Source: Pleurotus djamor (Eukaryota; Basidiomycota; Agaricomycetes; Agaricales; Pleurotaceae). From it: DNA of 64,000 nt. Both the position numbers and the translations under genes were made by a program. Shown one piece after another: positions 34,722 through 46,763 of this stretch; the stretch's first letter is position 1, and every line of letters starts with the position of its first letter. The stretch spans positions 1-64,000 of the forward strand of contig JAPEVF010000071.1 of the NCBI GenBank assembly GCA_029747585.1, read 5' to 3'. The notes under the pieces were generated by a model, which worked only from the letters and a program-made list of their open reading frames with translations, did no database searches and had not been told where the DNA came from.

Positions 34722-36119
34722 CGCTAACGCGGTCTGTCGATATGTGTTATGAACGAGGAAGGTATAGTCGGGGAGGAGCTTTACGCACAAGCGGATTTTT
34801 CAACGAACCAAGAAACACCTTTATACTGGACCAACTGCTCTCCTGTCACAGTATTTCGCTGCGTGTGTCTCCAGTTGGTCATATCACCCAATTGGTCCGA
34901 TAGCGTGTAAATCAGGCGGTGTCGCCAAGGTCGACGAGCAGTGGAATAAAGCTTTGGTGTTTGGTCTCCAATAGATAAAATCACCAGTAGGTTTCCTAAA
35001 GCACGGATCCAGATCCATGATTGAGGCAATAGGACCACACGAGTGCTGAGAAAACGGAGCGGCAACTAGTTGGATGGAAACAATGTGGCAGATTCCAAGC
35101 CTCTTAGATGCTTGGAACTGTGGGGTTACATGTGGTCGTCGACCGAGCACTGCAGCGAGACCCTCGGAATCCACATTGAAGGGCTTGGCAAGTTGAGCGG
35201 AATCTATGACAAAAAGGGCTTTCAGAGATTAATGACGAGGTCATCAATCCAAGAGCGCTGATGGACGTTTGAGATGGATGGACTGGGGGTGTATTGATTA
35301 GAAGAACCCAAGGAAGATGAAAAATCGACACTGACAGGCAAATATCACGGTTTGGTGCGAAAAGTGGCACGCGACCATTCTGCGAAAAACTTGACTGTAA
35401 CAGCAGATCCGAAGACCTAGACAACTCTCAACGGCTCAAAACACATCGAAAACACATCGTAACAAGTTCCGACGCCCGTGTGTGTTGACGTCAATGGTCG
35501 CCTACACAACATAGAAAAGTAGACGTCACCTCGACGAGCGATTCTTGTGAAGTCTCCTAGCGCAATCACAGTTCGAGTCGGCGTACTGAATAGCGTTCTA
35601 CGCTATCTTGACGCTATCCCGGACTGGTAACTTTGCGACAGCGACTGGAGCGCCAGTAGAAAGGACAAACGATTCCGAGCTCATTTGTGAGCTACATTTT
35701 CTCTCTGAAAGAAATACCGAAGTCAAATGACGCGGTTTGAACCCCAAATTTGAGAAGTTTGGGCATGACATGACCGTATTGCCAAGGGACCGCCAGTGCG
35801 ACGATGCAAAGAAAACACAAAAGACAGGCGCTTCCTGAAGCGCCCGAGCTCTGGAAGAATTCGCACATCCTCATCATCAAAGCCCAGGGAGCTGACCGGT
35901 GGGGTGACCTATTGCGATCAAGTTTTTGGAAATCAAAGAGTTGGCCGAGTCATGTGTGGGCAATCGTATATTGATGGAAAATGGGAAAACTCGAGAGGAG
36001 ACGATACAAATTTACAATGCAATGTGTTGGTATCTAAGATTACATGGTCATATTATTGAAGTGGAGTCTCGACGCTAGTCTTGAGAATGAGCTACAAATA
36101 CACTTATATTACCTTGATT
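34722..36119. other. Upstream region of the symporter gene, no gene seen
   Basis: About 1.4 kb between the start of the symporter gene (minus) and the end of the UBR1 gene (minus). Frames here are short and carry no family motifs. The composition is ordinary. Confidence 0.5.
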
Positions 36120-39100
36120 CTACAGGGTTTCCCATCCGCCGCTGTCTAATGTACTCTCCAATTTTCGTGCCACAGCAGTTGGGATGCCATGGTTAAACCA
36201 CGTCTTACGGATTTCTTCCCATCTAGCATGGTGAAGATACTGTCTTCTCCCCCTCCTAAAAGGACGGTGCTCAACATCTTGAAGATAACGGCCGTTTCAT
36301 AAATAGTGGCTCACCTCATAGATGGATCGATTTCGCCGTGTGCATCAAGGTAGGGGGATTGCACAAAAGTGCCGTTGTTTGCGTAGAGGTAGAGGAGCGA
36401 ACATCGCTTGACTAGGAAATACAAGCCAATCACACCCCCACACCTTCGAAGAGAGAGTGAGTCTCGCGGTGCGCGGAACGAACAAGGATACTTACTCTCG
36501 GGTATGCATGTTACACTCTCCCCGATCGTTATGATCAAAGTCTGTGCAACAGTGACTTTGCATGCAACAGGTAGTTCCGCATAGCAAGCAGATGGCAGCG
36601 TCCAACGGGACGGTGTTACACCGCGGACAGGTCAAAGCTTTGTCTTGATCAGTAAACAGGTTATCCAGGACAAGGGGGATTCGAGCAAGACGGTAAACTC
36701 CAGGGAAATCAAGAACAACTCCGCAGTTGAGTTGGGACGCAGCATGAGAGTGTCCATAATGAGCACACCAACCCGACAAGGCGTTTTGCAGCGTATCTTG
36801 GTTGGGTAGGTCAGAGAGTGGCGGAATGCCCAACGTTGTCAAAAGACGTTTGTATTCCAGCTGTTCTGAGCCTCCGAAATTGGGGGTGGGGAACGCCCCA
36901 GGCAAGACGGAGCGGCAGAGGAGGGCTGCACGTCGAAGGAAGGGGAGGGTGAAGGCGTACATCAACTTCTCAATGCGGCCCTCACCGAACGTTTCGAAGA
37001 CGAGGGTTGCCGTGTGCTCGAAGACGGGGGAATGTCGGACGACGGACATGAAAAACATACGGATGTCGCCGAAGATATCTTCATGAGATCTCTGGCTGAT
37101 CTGGGTCGTTGAGTAGCTCCGTGTTTTGTTGAGGACGTAGACCAAGCCAATGACTGTACGCGCTAGGCAAGCGTAATACGTGAGGATCAGGACGTGCCTG
37201 AGCATCTCGGGGGCGATAGCTGCGGTTTCAATGAGGACCGTGAGGGGATCTCGCAGAAGGAGTGGGTAAGAAAAGGGAGTAAGTGAGGTACGACTCCATT
37301 CAGGCAGTAAGCGTTTGATGATAGCTTGGCGGATGGCTTCACGGCCTTCATCTGGCCTGTTCCTGAAATGAAGGGCGGCGAGCTTGCTAAGACATGTCAA
37401 GAGACTGCGAACCATGCGAGACTGGGCTTCAGTCAGGTTATCAGCTAAGATACCACCCACAGGCGCATCAGTGCCCCTTTGAGCAATCTCCATCGACGCA
37501 AGGGTATACCCGATGAGTTCCTCTGGGAGGTAGATACCAGCACCACGTTCTCCAGGCTCAGGTTCCGGACGGTCACGGAGGTGGCGCGTTTGTTGTGATA
37601 TGCTCTTGGCTGTTACCATAATGGTATCTAGCATCTTGTTGACGTCCACAACGTCTCTATCCTGTCGCAGAGCGGATTGATACCCGGTGTCCTGTGCGCT
37701 CCAGAAAACAAATTCACCCGTGCCATTTCGGAACTGAAGCGCCTCCATTTGGTGATCAGGCTTCGACTTGAGGATGCCGATGCCGGCGGCTCTTATCCAA
37801 TCGGGAAAGAGGACGATGTTGAGGGGTTTGGAGGATGGGCTAGATACAGGAAGGATAACATTGCCCAAGCTCTTACAAAGCGGACAGATGTATTCCTTCC
37901 TCGGGATGCTTTCAGGGTGATTGCGAGTGGCCTGAGCTCGGTGCCTCGAACGAATGGAGGTGCTATACACTTGGAAACAATCCAAGTGCATAAGGTGGGA
38001 ACACACGGAACTATGCAAGCCAAAACGAGTGAACTGGGATGGGAACCCCTCGAAGTTGGGAGATGATCTAGCCTTGCTATCCAAGGCATCAGCACGGAGC
38101 GGAGGGAACACGGCTTGTTGACTTGAACTCGTTCTATCAAGGGATATGGGCGTTTGCAAGACTTCGTTGAGGTAGAGGTTATGACTGTCTGGATGACGGC
38201 GAATAAAGCGACTTGGCTGGACAAGCCCAAGCATACCAAAGGCCTTCTGAGCGTTGAGGTCTTCTTGGCAAACAATGCAGGTGCCATAGGAAACTTCCTC
38301 CACCGACTCCTCGTTCATCTCCTCGTCCTCGTCGTCATCAAAGTTCAATGCAACCTGGACTTGTTGTGCCTTCATCTTGCGCATGATTTCTTCTTTCCTA
38401 GCCTTGGCAGCCCGTTTTTTGGCCTCCTCTAGATCAACCTTTGGAGTCGAACTATCAGAAATACGGCGGCGAGTCTGGACGTCTTCAGAAACGACCTCGG
38501 CCAACTTGATGAGAATCCATTGAGACCGCACTTTGTACGCAGGGAATTTATCGTGATACTCCAAGCTAGCAAGAACATCGATGAGAGTCTGGTGCTCCTC
38601 GAAGTGTTTCGTGGCAGCTAGTTCACTAAAGGCCTTGGGGCGTTCCACCAACGCAAGCATGATGAGGTGCAAGATTTGATCTAGATTGGCTTCGGCAGAG
38701 GGGGGAGGCGAACCAGCCTCTTCAGTCGAGGCGAAAATGTTATAAATCGTGTAGAATGCGATTTGCAGGAGAACTTCGGATTCAAACGCGTTCGCAAGGG
38801 TGACAAACGGTCCACTCGTGATACCTAAAGGCTTAGGCACGATAACAGATTCGGGGTCATCCAGAGAGACACCCTTCTTCTTGAGCCTTGCCTTCAGGAC
38901 GTTCTCCACTTCTTCTCGCTTGTTTCTTGTGTAGTGGAAGAAGAAAGGATTAACCTCGTCGTATGAAGCGTCCTTCAGTTCGTAGATGCCAGTATCACTA
39001 ACACCCTCCGGTGGTTTGAAGGTCGCGACTTCCCTTAGGATACGCTCGAAGCAAACGTGATCAGTCAAGCGCTCTGAAACACGTTTGACAAGGTCGGTGA

Positions 39101-42100
39101 AAGACGAAGGACCCATTGCGAGTGAATGAATGATTTCGCGTCGAGCAGCCTTCTCGACACTCATGCCCGCAGCGTTCGCGTTTTCGCTCAGTATAGTGAT
39201 GACGACGTAGAGGAGTTCTTCGACCATAGAGCCAAGCTGCGTTGGATCATAGACGGAATGGTAGGTCGCTCCAGAGAAGAATTGCAGCAGGCTAAACCGA
39301 TCCAATAATGTGACAAGGAGCAGGGACGGGTCGGCGAGGAGCGTGAAAGCAATTTGGAGGATGTACAAGTCCTGGTCATAACAGAGCTCGCGTAGCATGA
39401 AGTCGCGGTAATGAAGCAGTTGGCCACGAATGGCGAAGCCGTTTCGAACCCAAAGACCCGTTCGAATCTGGGCGACCATGGTAACCACTAGCGGTGTTAT
39501 GAGAAAATGGATCGTAAGAAAGCGATAAAACGCAACGAACCTCTGAGTGGGAAGTCAATGACCGTTAATATGGCCTGTTCACTTGCATGAATCCCTAGGA
39601 CATCTCGAATGGTGCTTCCGCCAAGAGGCAGAAGATGCTCCTCTGAAAGGACGCCAACGTGCTTGAATAACTCGGCCAAAAGCCAATGAAGAGGGTGGTG
39701 GAAGCTGACCCAACCCTCTAGAACATCGAATTTGATGATCCGCCATCGCCTACTAGCGCCATTACCCATTTGCCCATCACCGGCCGTCCCAAATTCGACA
39801 TCGTGAGTTTCAATGGGCTGAAACTTAGTTTTGTCTAGACGAGCCTCTACGTCTGAGAGGGTGCAAACAAGGAGAATGCGGTGGAGAACAGTATTGATGG
39901 CTGCAACGAGTCCGGATGTTTGCGCTCGTCCACCGCCAAACGCTTCTCCATAGACTCTGATGACGCGAGACAAGCTCAGCGCGACGTTGAAAACGCTTAT
40001 CCACGCATCCGTTTCATATTCGACATGAGCTTGATCGGCGCCTAACCGATGATTGGGATTTAGGCACATGAACATTTGGCACGTGTTGATGAAGGTCAAC
40101 AACATGGGCTGCGTGCAATGCGCAGGAGGGGCAGCCGGATAGGAAGCGATGAGGGCTTGGAGGGGAGGTGTATGAGCGAGATACCGGAGGTCGCTGAATA
40201 TGGGCATGAATCGTTTAGATCGAAAGGGGGCCGAGTCGACCTCGAGAGGTCCAACAGTCGAAGGTAACGTAGGTAAGGTCTCATTCGACGCAAGGGGAGG
40301 AGAAAACGCAGTAATAATCTTCTTGCCTCGAATTTGACCAAGGAAGAAGGATTCGATTATGGCGAGCAGCTTCTCGATTAATCGGTGCTGCGTAGTAACA
40401 TGTAATGCAACCGAAGGGACAGTAAACAGTTGCAGCGCGAAATACTTGATCGATGTGTCGGCTTCTCGGTCAGTGAGCAGATAGGCATCGATAATTGAAG
40501 GATATGTTTGCGAAAAGTGGGAAGCTGCAACTTGTGAATCAAACCAAGGACCTTGAACACCAAGTNAAAAATGGCTTACAGATGGCTATCTTAAACTGCC
40601 TACCCAAACTAATCGTTGAGGCATATATCTCCTTCAAACTGAGCCTTGGTTTCTTCCAAAGCCTTGTATGATACAAGAATAGCCACTGAAGACGGCTGGC
40701 GTTGTCGCCAAGATCGATGCCTTCATCGTAGCCGATGGCACTGCTAACACTTGCGCCACCGAACCCACCGAAAGAGCTACTGCTTGCATAGGCTCCGCTG
40801 TATGAATGCCCATGGCTGCTACCAGGAATGCCTGGGTAACCGAATCCACCGCTGTAACCATAGCCATGGAAGTCTCCACTAGTACTCGGACTGAGGCTCC
40901 CCTCTCGTCGTGGTTTCATAATCTCTTCTGCGACAATCTCCCTAAGAAGCGTCGCTCCTTGTATTGGATCAATTTGGAGCCTCTGCCCCCCTTCGCCAGT
41001 CCCAAATCCCACTATCCTGGAGCGCGTGAGATCGACAAGCCATTCCATGATCACACTGACTACTTGCTCCCGGAAAGTGTCATATGCGCGCCTAACGGTG
41101 ACGCCCAGGTCAATCTGAGCCATGCCCTGGGCTATGTCCAGTAACTTCGCGACATTTGCACTCAAATCGATGGTAGCCCGGCCAACTGTGTCGATCTCAT
41201 GCGTCAGCGCCACGGCCTCCTCGTATGTCCGTCCTCGAGAAGGAAAAGATGTGCTGCTAAGATGAGACAGGGATGCTGAGTCAGTCAGAAGATTGACGAC
41301 TTCGGTAAATGAGTGTTTGTCATCGTTCCACACCACGAGTGCGTATAAGTCCTCTTTCATCATCGGGTCGGCGGTGGGTTGCATTCGGATCGCCGTTTCT
41401 GAAGGCACAAGGGTCGGGGTCAAAAGATTCGGAGTCGGTTGACCATGAGCGTGAGGGTGGATATGAGGTTGTATCTGCGTAGGTTGAGGCGTCGCTTGAG
41501 GATTCGGGGATGTGATAAATGTACCAGGAATGTTATGGACTTGGATGTGGCCAGAATGCGGTCGAGATTGGGCTCCTGGCGGTCCCCCAGATAATGGCAC
41601 AGTTGGAAGAGATGGCTCTGGCGGGGAGTATGAAAGCGTGTTCAAGGTGAAAGAGAGGGCATATGCGATCGTGAGATGCATCGTCTGGATCAGCTGAGGT
41701 GGTATTTCCGCATACTTGGGCTTTGGTGGCGAATCCAAATCTTCTTCAACACCCTGCATTGTCGGCAGGCTTGAACTATCCGCAGGTTCGAGAGGTCTTG
41801 GTACGGCCTTCGGGGTAGCAAGCGATAGTGAGTCTGCTGCTGCCGCCGAATCCGCTGGCGGATGGTGAGGACAGTTGATTGAGTGCCTCCATGCCTCCTC
41901 GTCCCCACAATCGCAGCATCCGCCAGATTGTTGGGCAATGAAGAAGCTGACATTATGATCCGTGTGGTCTGTTGCATGGAAGCATTTTCCGCAAAGGACG
42001 CAGCTATCATCTTGCGCACAGTCTCTATGTGGACGCGAAACGGTCAATGGATTCGAAGTTTCGATGACCACCAGCGAACTCACTTGCACCGAAAGCAGCT

Positions 42101-42472
42101 CTCGCCCTTCTTAAATATCCTNCCACACGCTCTCCCCGGTATCACAGGGTCGTCTTTGCCACTGATCCCCACACTAGCTTGGACTTCACTCAGCAGCATG
42201 TGNGCGATCATACTCTGCTGTTTAGGTGGAAGAAACATATACGCGTGTTGACCCCAGAAGGCTTCGTACAGCACCGAGAGTATTTCTGACCGTGTCGCAG
42301 GCGTGAAAACGTACTTGCGCGAGCCAGGCATCGTTTCCAGAGCAAATCGTAGGCGAGATAGTGGGTCTGGTGCGCCCGAACTANTTGGAGNACTTCGCCG
42401 CACGCCAGATGATGGCCCAGGAGACATCGATGGAATCAGTCGTGACGGCAAAGATGAAAAGATGCCCGACAT
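36120..42472 (-). CDS. UBR1: UBR1-type N-recognin E3 ubiquitin ligase
   Basis: Start MSGIFSSLPSR at 42472 (an in-frame ATG lies two codons upstream), stop 36120-36122 after SGGWETL. The UBR box begins GRAC..IFKKGESCFRCK and continues on the next exon with CVLCGKCFHATDHTDHNVSF and GGCCDCGDEEAW, the zinc-binding site for type 1 N-degrons. A Pro/His-rich insert follows, then a ClpS-like fold (YALVVWNDDKHSFTEVV), UBR1 helical regions, a RING-type domain (CIVCQEDL..SVCSHLMHLDCF..YICPLCKSLGN) and a C-terminal cysteine-rich domain (CPRCNTVPLDAAICLLCGTT). It recognises N-terminal degrons with an E2 of the Rad6 type and ubiquitinates the protein for the proteasome. The longest exon is 39488-36492; N bases at about 40566, 42122, 42203 and 42384-42391. 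Confidence 0.93.
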
Positions 42473-42689
42473 CGTCACCGCCGCCGACGAGGCCTATGAA
42501 GTGGTAACTACAGACGACGGTCCGTGCGCGCCTGCTCAATCCTCCAGCGCTTCAATCCCCTGAATAGACAGGAGTATGGTACTTTCCANNNTAGATNGTA
42601 GTGTACACGGTTACATCAGTAGAAATCAGACGTTTAACGCTCAGCTATGTACGATAAGCGACTTCTTCGAGAATACTCTGCTGAAGAAT

Positions 42690-44330
42690 GAGCTCTCAAA
42701 CCCAGTTTGCAGGTATGAATTACAAGAANCGTACCCATTTCGCTAAAACCTTGCGAATTCTCTTGCCTTGGGGAAGACGCGAACCGTAGCGGTAGTGCAA
42801 GCCTCCTTGTTAGTTGCGTCTGATGCGTAGCTTGTAGCGAATGGTCGCGTAGATTCAACATGAGTCGGGACATCATTGTACTTGCGAGACTAAGAACGTC
42901 GGCCTAATTGGTTCCTGGATGTGATGAAACACGATGGANACATTCTTACANGTTGATGAATTGAGGCATGAGGATCTTCAACATCGGCTTCAAGAANNTG
43001 TGAGTGACTAATCAACGTGAAGACCGAGGAAAGGTACGTACGGGAGCGAGCTAGAGAGCACCAAGACCATCAAGTCAGTTGCGCCTTAGCATAAGTTTGA
43101 CGAACACCCACAATGAACATGAGGATGTTGGCTAAGTTTGTAAGGGATAAGATCCTGCCGCAGCCANTGGAATCAGCGGCAACTTCGATATGGAANACTG
43201 ACGCACCCAAAATATATGGCACCTTGGAGCGTGTTGTGTATNNANANGTAAGAGGAAAGGAAGCGAGTTAGGGAAATTAGGCACCGTCTCGCATGAAAGC
43301 GGTCCAAAGGGTTGTACTCCAAGGGCAATCTCGTAGGAGCTTGTATGTCTTGACCGTTGTGAGCACGAATACTACAGAATCAAGGACGAGCAATCCTGCC
43401 CAAACAGATGCCATCCCTGAGATGGAGAATTGACATTGGTCAGGAGCTATATTCGCACTGAACCGCAGTATGAAGACACTCACGGATTCCCCTGTAGTGG
43501 TGTTAGAAGGGTTCGAGAGGTATTTCCCAAAAANAACGTACTGGAACTGAGTATAAAGGCTATGGCAACCTAATTTTATGTGCGGCGAAGACTCTGACGC
43601 GACGGGTGTTGATGTATTTAGTGCAGTCAGAAGAACCTGTATNTCATTGAGCAACTAACACNCTTGAAGCCGGAGAAGCGTAACGTACAACGCCATTGAT
43701 GATGATGGCAATTACAAGGCCTATCAAAGGGAACCGGATACGACGGTCGTTTCCATACAGCGCTGATGTTCGAACGACCAGGAGAACTAGGAGATAAGCC
43801 AATGACAAACAGGCGATGATTAGCTTGAATCAGAATGCTTGATATCTCTCCGCACCTGCGATNACCACATGGGTGAAAGCGACATGAAATTGGTAGTACG
43901 CCCCAATCAACGATGGGCACCTTCNATTCNTAAGGTGAACCTTGTCAAGAGGAATATGCGGAGTGGGGGACCCACATCTACAAGCAATTGGTCATCAGCG
44001 CTTCANCTCCCTCGACAATCTAAGNAGTATCCACCGTGCTCACTTCATTTTGGAGGAACCAATTTGGATATACAAAGATGATGAAGTAGGGTATGTACCC
44101 TAGAATGACAACGTAGCGGTTCAGGAAGAATAGGATCGCGGCAAGAGATCGCTTCGGTCGCCTCCAGAATTGGTTGATCTCGTCATTGAGCGTCAACAGA
44201 TAGTCGTAGTAAAGGATAACTTGTAGTTACGGCATCAATTTGAATGTCAAATTTCGTGGACAGAAAGAGGCTTCACCATAGGAACAAGCTTCAATGTAAG
44301 TGACTAAATTCCTGTAGTGAATCCGTCAGT
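42690..44330 (-). CDS. DUF6533-family multi-pass membrane protein (N-rich assembly)
   Basis: The amino-terminal exons near 44300-44100 give NLVTYIEA, then VILYYDYLLTLNDEINQFWR and RSLAAILFFLNRYVVILGYI, the DUF6533 signature. The middle has MASVWAGLLVLDSVVFVLTT followed by KTYKLLRDCP and AFMRDGA. A further exon has ANILMFIVGVRQTYA. The end near 42860 has MSRLMLNLRDHSLQ, the conserved cytosolic motif of the family. These proteins form a large lineage-expanded group in Agaricomycetes, thought to have a seven-helix layout, with no proven role. Many N bases (from 42590 on) prevent exact exon borders; start and stop are approximate. Confidence 0.68.
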
Positions 44331-45218
44331 ACCATAGGTCCAACAGGGCGAACGGCCGGGAAACGTACAGGTGCCATTGAGCAGTGAGAATTAGATGAGA
44401 GGGATCTTGTAACTGTAATCCCGACATTCGATCCGGAAATGTGTAGAAAGTACCTCAACATCTTCGCATCCATGGAGTATATGTACAATGCACGGACATC
44501 GAACGGCGTAGCACTGGCTTGCGCGCGTTGTACACTATTGCCTTTGATTGCCCGAGTTCTGCATGGGGATTTGACTCTTGAGGAGTCCTCATGTAACACG
44601 ATGTTATGATGTACACAAGATGTACATGAAACCACCCCGATAGAAATCATCTCCGCGGACCATGTCTGGCCCTCAAGGCTGTTGACTAAGTCTTCTCCGG
44701 ATACCCCAGAGCCACGAGTGTGCTGAACCAGTAAATGCAAGGTGCTCTCCGTCGTTGAGGCCGAGGCCAGAAGTAATCCGGTGGTAGAACTGACGTTGGA
44801 ATTTGGGCGCTAATGTGAGTTTTGTGAACTTCCCCAAGGGGACAAGTCCACGCAATGACAGCATTTCCCTCCAGCTTTTACTGAATATTCAGGTCGAATA
44901 CATACCATTTTCTCACCCTCACGTACCTGAAAGTAGACTCAAGTCGTCGCGCCCAATTCGCGCCACTTGTGCCGCCAACGAGGTCAACCTACCAACAACC
45001 TACCAATGTCCCAAACCATTGTATTGCCACCGACTCCACCATTACAGGTACTCTCTGCTCATACTGGACGTAAAGCTGGTTAATCAGCTACGATAGCGCT
45101 AACTGTAGCTGCTTTTGTTCAAGGGCGTTTTGAGTGAAAACTCACCGAAAACAGGCCGTTTGCATCAGGCCTTCAGGCCAACTTCAGGCCCAAGTCAGGT
45201 CCAGCGTTCAAACGTTCA
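44331..45218. other. Intergenic stretch
   Basis: About 890 nt between the DUF6533 gene (minus) and the terpene synthase region (plus). A minus frame of 149 codons (44291-44740) overlaps the DUF6533 first exon but carries no motif. No exon was supported. Confidence 0.4.
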
Positions 45219-45617
45219 ATGGATAACTTTATTCCTCCACTAGGTCAATCGGGGCCAACTACCATCCGAGGGGACCACAGTCCTCCCAGCAAGGAGAATT
45301 TGAACCCACCCCAAAACAAGGGCGTCATGGATGCGGTCACCGAGTTAGTGGTGTCGCCGCCACAGGAGGACAGCTCGTGGACGCCGAACGAGATCAAAGC
45401 CATCGAAAGACTGGCAGAGGGCACCTCCAGCCATGCCTGTAATTCCAAAAACTTTGGTCCAGCGTCCAGGGTGCCACCCTTTCAACATGGATTGACATTC
45501 CTTTCGTCGTTACATTCCTCACAAAGGTTATTCACTCTCAAAATTGACAGTCGTATATGCTATGCGAACTCCTGGTCCGAAATGATAAAGCTCTCTCGTA
45601 AAGAAACGAGATCGTAA
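45219..45617 (+). CDS. Hypothetical open frame upstream of terpene synthase 1
   Basis: Uninterrupted frame of 132 codons beginning MDNFIPPLGQSG. It is polar and Pro/Ser-rich with no TM helix or known domain. It could be a small gene, part of a longer spliced one, or chance. It lies 160 nt upstream of the terpene synthase remnant, in the same orientation. Confidence 0.22.
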   Translation: MDNFIPPLGQSGPTTIRGDHSPPSKENLNPPQNKGVMDAVTELVVSPPQEDSSWTPNEIKAIERLAEGTSSHACNSKNFGPASRVPPFQHGLTFLSSLHSSQRLFTLKIDSRICYANSWSEMIKLSRKETRS

Positions 45618-45716
45618 TCACCCTCCTTTTGTCAATCGACGGCTTGTGTTCGATTTGATCCTACCGTTATTTTCTACTGATCTTTGACTATCGCAGAGCT
45701 CCTTCCGAACAACGGG

Positions 45717-45723
45717 TATAAAA
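45717..45723 (+). promoter_or_regulatory. TATA box of terpene synthase 1
   Basis: TATAAAA located 57 nt upstream of the ATG at 45780. Spacing suits a fungal core promoter. Confidence 0.45.
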
Positions 45724-45779
45724 TCAATAAACTTGCGACAGCCTTACCAACATCAACGACTTCTCTCTCCAAGTCCAAG

Positions 45780-46763
45780 ATGTCCACCAAACCGACACAA
45801 GTGAAATTACCACAGTGGTTGCGCGACTTCACGAACCCGGATCCTCGGGTAAACCCACACTTTGAACGTATTCTCGACGAGTCCAGCCAATGGATTAACT
45901 CATATGGCTTTAATGCCTACCAGAAGCAAGAGATTGAGCTATTCGGCGCACTGGTCTATCCTTCAAGCGACTACCCTGTCGTCCGTCTCGGCGCCGATTT
46001 TATCCATTATCTTTTCGCCCTTGATGAAATTACCGATGAGCAAGACAGTTCTGGAGCGCGGTCAACCCTTGGGCTCGTTCAACTTGGCTTCGAAAAGCCA
46101 AAGGAAGACCATAGCTCCCCATCCTCGTTGGCGATGGCTGAGTACAAATTTTATCTATTCGCTGAATATCTGGAGATAATACTCATGTCCCCATCACCTA
46201 GCATATTCAACCGCTTTTCATCGCTTGCTGCAGGCGTCAACTCAACCGAGCGGTTTGTAGCCCACATGCGGTCTTACTTGAAGGCCGTCATAACCCAAGC
46301 GACCCTCCGAGAGCAAAATCAAGGATTTGTCTCCGTTTATGAATATAGAAAGGAACGCCGCCAAAATTCGGCGGTTCTACTAGTTTATGATTTAGTGGAA
46401 CTCCAGTCAGGCATTGACCTCCCGTCGGCTGTTTACGACTCTCCCGAGTTTTCGAAAGTCTACTTTGCGGCCGTTGATATTATCTGCATCACCAATGTAC
46501 GCGGTATCAAACTCTGGAATCCGTCACAGACCCCGAGGCGTCTATGATGTTTATTCGTTTGCCATGGAGCAGGCCATTGGCCATACCGAGCTTTATAGCT
46601 ACGTCACCGTCTACATGAACCAGTACCGCTTCGATTTAGCGGAAGCCATTGAGCACGCAGATAGGGAGGTTAGAGGGATATGGTCTGATTTATCCGTGAC
46701 CAGGAAGAACCAGGGAAGAACTTGCCATCCTTCGACGNAAAAAATTGACAAGGATGTAATATA
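45780..46763 (+). pseudogene. Sesquiterpene synthase 1, probably inactivated
   Basis: Start MSTKPTQVKLPQWL at 45780, matching MSAKPTQVQFPRWL of the paralogue at 48558. Exon 1 45780-46141 holds the Asp-rich metal site in FALDEITDEQD. A 60-nt phase-2 intron (46142-46201) happens to be open in frame but matches the paralogue's intron. Exon 2 46202-46496 runs to the Asn of the NSE motif. The next exon opens with DVYSFAMEQ (46546), so NDxxSxxxE is present across an intron, but this intron ends CTAT where the paralogue has CTAG. Downstream, a near-perfect 10-11 nt tandem repeat (46700-46720) shifts the frame by 11 nt, and the conserved WTFKTTRYFG-like end is missing. The family cyclises farnesyl diphosphate. 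An N occurs at 46738. Confidence 0.75.

Noticed and set aside
44291..44740. 149-codon minus-strand frame as a gene
   Set aside because: Its end overlaps the first exons of the DUF6533 gene in another frame and it carries no motif of its own.
46142..46201. A 20-residue in-frame insertion in terpene synthase 1
   Set aside because: It matches the paralogue's intron in place and phase, and is therefore read as an intron.
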